The notes under the pieces: generated by a model
Database searches by the model: none
Told to the model about the DNA's origin: nothing
What the model saw: the letters and a program-made list of their open reading frames with translations, nothing else
Shown: positions 34,881-36,872 of the stretch, piece after piece
How the letters are laid out: each line of letters opens with the position of its first letter
How positions within the stretch are numbered: position 1 is the stretch's first letter
Program-made: the position numbers and the translations under genes
Assembly (NCBI GenBank): GCA_010027845.1
Contig: RGUL01000018.1
Coordinates: forward strand, 1 to 36,872
Origin: Gammaproteobacteria bacterium
GTDB taxonomy: Bacteria > Pseudomonadota > Gammaproteobacteria > Steroidobacterales > Steroidobacteraceae
Direction of reading: 5' to 3'
Length of the DNA stretch: 36,872 nucleotides

Positions 34881-35396
34881 TTACGGCCGAATTTCAATGG
34901 GGGTGTTTTCGGGCACCAGCATCCAGACTTCCATCATGTCGGCATTGCTGAGCGCGATACAGCCGTCGGTCCAGTCGGTCTTGGCGTAATACTCCGGCGA
35001 TTGGCGCGGCTGATTCGGCAAACCGTGGATCATGATCGCACCGCCGGGCTTGGCGCCTAAGCGTCGCGCCCGCTCCGAATCGCGCACGTCGGGGTAGGAC
35101 ACCAGCAAGGACAAAAAGAAATCGCTGCGCGGATTGCGCGCGACGATGCGGTAGCGCCCCTCGGGCGTGCGCTGATCGCCCTCGACTTGCTTCGGACCCA
35201 CCGGCTCGACGCCGAGCGCGACACGATAGCGACGCAGCACGCGATCGTTCTCGAAAAGCGTCAGCCGTCGATCGGATTTTTCCACCAGGATGCGCGTCGC
35301 CATCGGCAGCGCGCTGTAAGCGTCGGCCTGCGCCACGGCCGTCCAAGATGACAGCACCACGAGCCACAACGACCATCTGCGCAGCGTACCGACCAT
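34881..35396 (-). CDS. L,D-transpeptidase (YkuD domain)
   Basis: Periplasmic enzyme likely acting on peptidoglycan or attaching protein to it. Signal peptide at residues about 8-25 (WSLWLVVLSSWTAVAQADA). The YkuD domain fills the rest: ILVEKSDRRLTLFENDRVL, TPEGRYRIVARNPRSDFFLS, H124 in MIHGLPNQ and catalytic C146 in TDWTDGCIALSN. At 171 residues it has no LysM or other binding domain. A TATAAT lies 7 bases ahead of the ATG (minus strand 35409-35404) without a matching -35, so it may have its own weak promoter and a nearly leaderless mRNA. Confidence 0.9.
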   Translation of the reverse strand: MVGTLRRWSLWLVVLSSWTAVAQADAYSALPMATRILVEKSDRRLTLFENDRVLRRYRVALGVEPVGPKQVEGDQRTPEGRYRIVARNPRSDFFLSLLVSYPDVRDSERARRLGAKPGGAIMIHGLPNQPRQSPEYYAKTDWTDGCIALSNADMMEVWMLVPENTPIEIRP

Positions 35397-35447
35397 GTGC
35401 GCGATTATAGGACCTGCGCGCGCAGCTGATCTCTCAAAAGTACCGAA

Positions 35448-36872
35448 TCAGCTTGCCGGCACGCGCAACGTATGGCCGTGACGCAACTTGGTCTTCGGAT
35501 CGAGATCGTTGAGTCGCGCGAGCTCCAAGACGCTCAAACCAAAGCGCCGTGCGAGCGACGACAACGTGTCGCCACGGCGCACGCGATAGTCCTTGGTCGC
35601 GGCGACCGCATCCGCCACCGCGGCAGTCGGCGTGGCAGCAGCGCTCGGTGCCGCAGCGCTCGGCGCCGCAGCGCTCGCGCTGGCCAGCGCAGCTTTCGCC
35701 AGCGCTTTGGCTTCGCTCGCCGCAACGCTCGCGGCGTAACGCGCCGCAACCCGCGGCTCCTCCTCGACCACCTCGGTGCCTAGAGTTTTGGCGAATTCGT
35801 TCGCTGCAGCCATCGCCTCCGCCGGCACGCGCAATCGATAGCCGCGCGGCACTTTGCGCGCACCCGACCACACCGCCGGACGCAACGCCGGATTCAACTC
35901 TCGCACCAGCACGCGCGACAGTCCGATCCGCCGTTCGATTTGGTCGATCGCGACCGGCGTCGGCAACTGAATTTCATAGAACCGCAGAGGTGCCGCGCGT
36001 TCGATCTTGCCGAAATAGCGCTCGGGATTTTGATCGATGGTGAGCGCGGCGAGAAACGACGGATAGAAGTTGCGCGATGCGAAGCCGAACGCGCGTCCGT
36101 CGTAACGCCGAGCGATCACCGCGAAATCGTCGGTGCCCATGGTGTCGCGCGCGCGCCGCATGCCGGCGGTGCCGTGGTTGTAGGCGGTGATCGCGAGCGG
36201 CCAAGTGCCGAGCGCGCGGTAATTGTTGGCCAACAATTGCGCCGCGGCTTCGGTGGAGCGGAACGGGTCGAGTCGCTCGTCGACCGTATCGTCGACGCGC
36301 ATGTAGAGGCGGCCGGTCGAGCGCATGAACTGCCAAAGCCCCGACGCACCGACCTTCGAATACGCAGTCGGCGTGAACGAAGACTCGACGTGTGGCAACG
36401 CGGCGAGTTCGGGCGGCAAGCCGAGTTCCGCGAACGTGCGTGCGATATGCGATTCCCAACGCCCGGAACGCTCCAAACCCTCGCGAAAACGATCGGCTTG
36501 ACCGAGTTGAAAGCGCACCAAGTCGGCCGCCTCGAGCAAGCGCTGCCGCGAGGCGTCGGGGCCCCATAAGGTCAACATGCGCTGCGCTTCGGACGATGCC
36601 GGAGCGGCACCACTGCCGACCGCTGCAGCAGCCTCGCGCAATGCGACGACGATACGGTCGCGGGCGTTCGAGATCACGGCGCGCCGCGACGTCGCGGCCG
36701 CCGCATCCGGCAAATCGATCGTGGTGTAGATGACGCCTAGATTGCGCTCGTCGTGCAGCACGCCTTGGCGTGTCGTGACGACGGTGTAGATGTGGATCCA
36801 AAAGTCGACGTCGCGTTGCAACTCCGGCGGCCGAACGATCGCCGAGGTCGCGGGCTGGAGCGGCGGCGGCGG
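35448..36872 (-). CDS. MltD-like lytic transglycosylase with LysM, 5' end beyond the window
   Basis: Murein lytic transglycosylase; cuts glycan strands with anhydroMurNAc formation in the periplasm. SLT catalytic region: GLPPELAALPHVESSFTPTA (catalytic glutamate in HVES), KVGASGLWQFMRSTGRLYM, AITAYNHGTAGMRRA, all as in MltD. One LysM repeat closes the protein (YRVRRGDTLSSLARRFGLSV); MltD often has two or more. An Ala/Pro/Ser linker encoded by 15-base repeats joins the parts. The frame is open through the right edge, reading PPPPLQPATSAIVRPPELQR ahead of residues visible from 36821, so the true start and lipoprotein/signal sequence are outside. At least 474 residues are in the window. Confidence 0.9.
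   Translation of the reverse strand, partial: PPPPLQPATSAIVRPPELQRDVDFWIHIYTVVTTRQGVLHDERNLGVIYTTIDLPDAAAATSRRAVISNARDRIVVALREAAAAVGSGAAPASSEAQRMLTLWGPDASRQRLLEAADLVRFQLGQADRFREGLERSGRWESHIARTFAELGLPPELAALPHVESSFTPTAYSKVGASGLWQFMRSTGRLYMRVDDTVDERLDPFRSTEAAAQLLANNYRALGTWPLAITAYNHGTAGMRRARDTMGTDDFAVIARRYDGRAFGFASRNFYPSFLAALTIDQNPERYFGKIERAAPLRFYEIQLPTPVAIDQIERRIGLSRVLVRELNPALRPAVWSGARKVPRGYRLRVPAEAMAAANEFAKTLGTEVVEEEPRVAARYAASVAASEAKALAKAALASASAAAPSAAAPSAAATPTAAVADAVAATKDYRVRRGDTLSSLARRFGLSVLELARLNDLDPKTKLRHGHTLRVPAS
35638..35682 (-). repeat. 15-bp tandem repeat in the transglycosylase linker
   Basis: Three head-to-tail units of about 15 bases (plus-strand GCAGCGCTCGGTGCC, GCAGCGCTCGGCGCC, then a diverged third). 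On the coding strand they give the AAAPSAAAPSAAA linker between catalytic part and LysM. The first two units differ by one base. Unit length is a multiple of three, so gain or loss keeps the frame. Confidence 0.75.

Noticed and set aside
1-36872. Mobile elements, CRISPR, toxin-antitoxin or restriction systems
   Set aside because: No transposase, integrase, regularly spaced repeats or defence-protein motifs were seen; gene content is core chromosome throughout.

Overview
The window is a compact, GC-rich (roughly 60-65 % by eye) stretch of bacterial chromosome made almost entirely of housekeeping genes. Gene families and gene order (tyrS beside an rRNA operon, erpA beside a bactofilin, bioA-rsmE, gshB-tonB-algH-ruvX-pyrB, yggS-proC-yggT, cpxP/cpxRA) point to a gammaproteobacterium, perhaps of the Xanthomonadales/Nevskiales/Steroidobacterales type. 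The lineage is inference. I see no insertion sequence, prophage, CRISPR array, tRNA or integrase. Many neighbours overlap by 4 bases (ATGA or GTGA), and GTG or TTG starts are common.

Layout. 1-230 holds the promoter and leader of an rRNA operon that runs leftward out of the window, just beyond the tyrS terminator. tyrS (-) diverges from an M23 peptidase gene (+), which is followed by ppk1 (+). ppk1 converges on, and overlaps by 31 bases, a leftward six-gene cluster tyrA-rppH-DUF6776-bactofilin-erpA-ppx. Thus polyphosphate synthesis and breakdown genes meet tail to tail. Next come pdxH (+), an inositol-monophosphatase-family (HisN-like) phosphatase (-), a PduO-type cobalamin adenosyltransferase (+), and the coupled pair ampD-MFS transporter (-).

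14072-23084 is one rightward run of eleven genes: bioA, rsmE, gshB, tonB, algH, ruvX, pyrB, a pyrK-like gene, yggS, proC, yggT. It resembles the Pseudomonas order with the type IV pilus blocks, pyrR and pyrC' absent, and a pyrK-like gene in the pyrC' position. An HU-family gene follows as its own unit, with promoter, structured leader and strong terminator.

23743-28714 holds two two-component systems. The first is a Cpx-like envelope-stress module with cpxP divergent from cpxRA. The second is an unidentified regulator and kinase pair transcribed divergently. The two kinase genes overlap tail to tail.

28711-36872 is all leftward: an MltD-like lytic transglycosylase (cut by the right edge), an L,D-transpeptidase, then a very tight cluster ppnN-htpG-msrB-FKBP isomerase-amidohydrolase-alpha/beta hydrolase. 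That cluster combines nucleotide salvage linked to the stringent response, the Hsp90 chaperone, methionine sulfoxide repair and prolyl isomerisation, so it looks like a protein-quality and stress operon.

I did not find a clearly new defence, mobile or biosynthetic system. The points most worth following up are the orphan pyrK-like gene after pyrB, the Shine-Dalgarno-sequestering hairpin before the HU gene, the ampD-MFS coupling, the bactofilin/DUF6776 pair, the ppk1/ppx overlap, and the stress operon.
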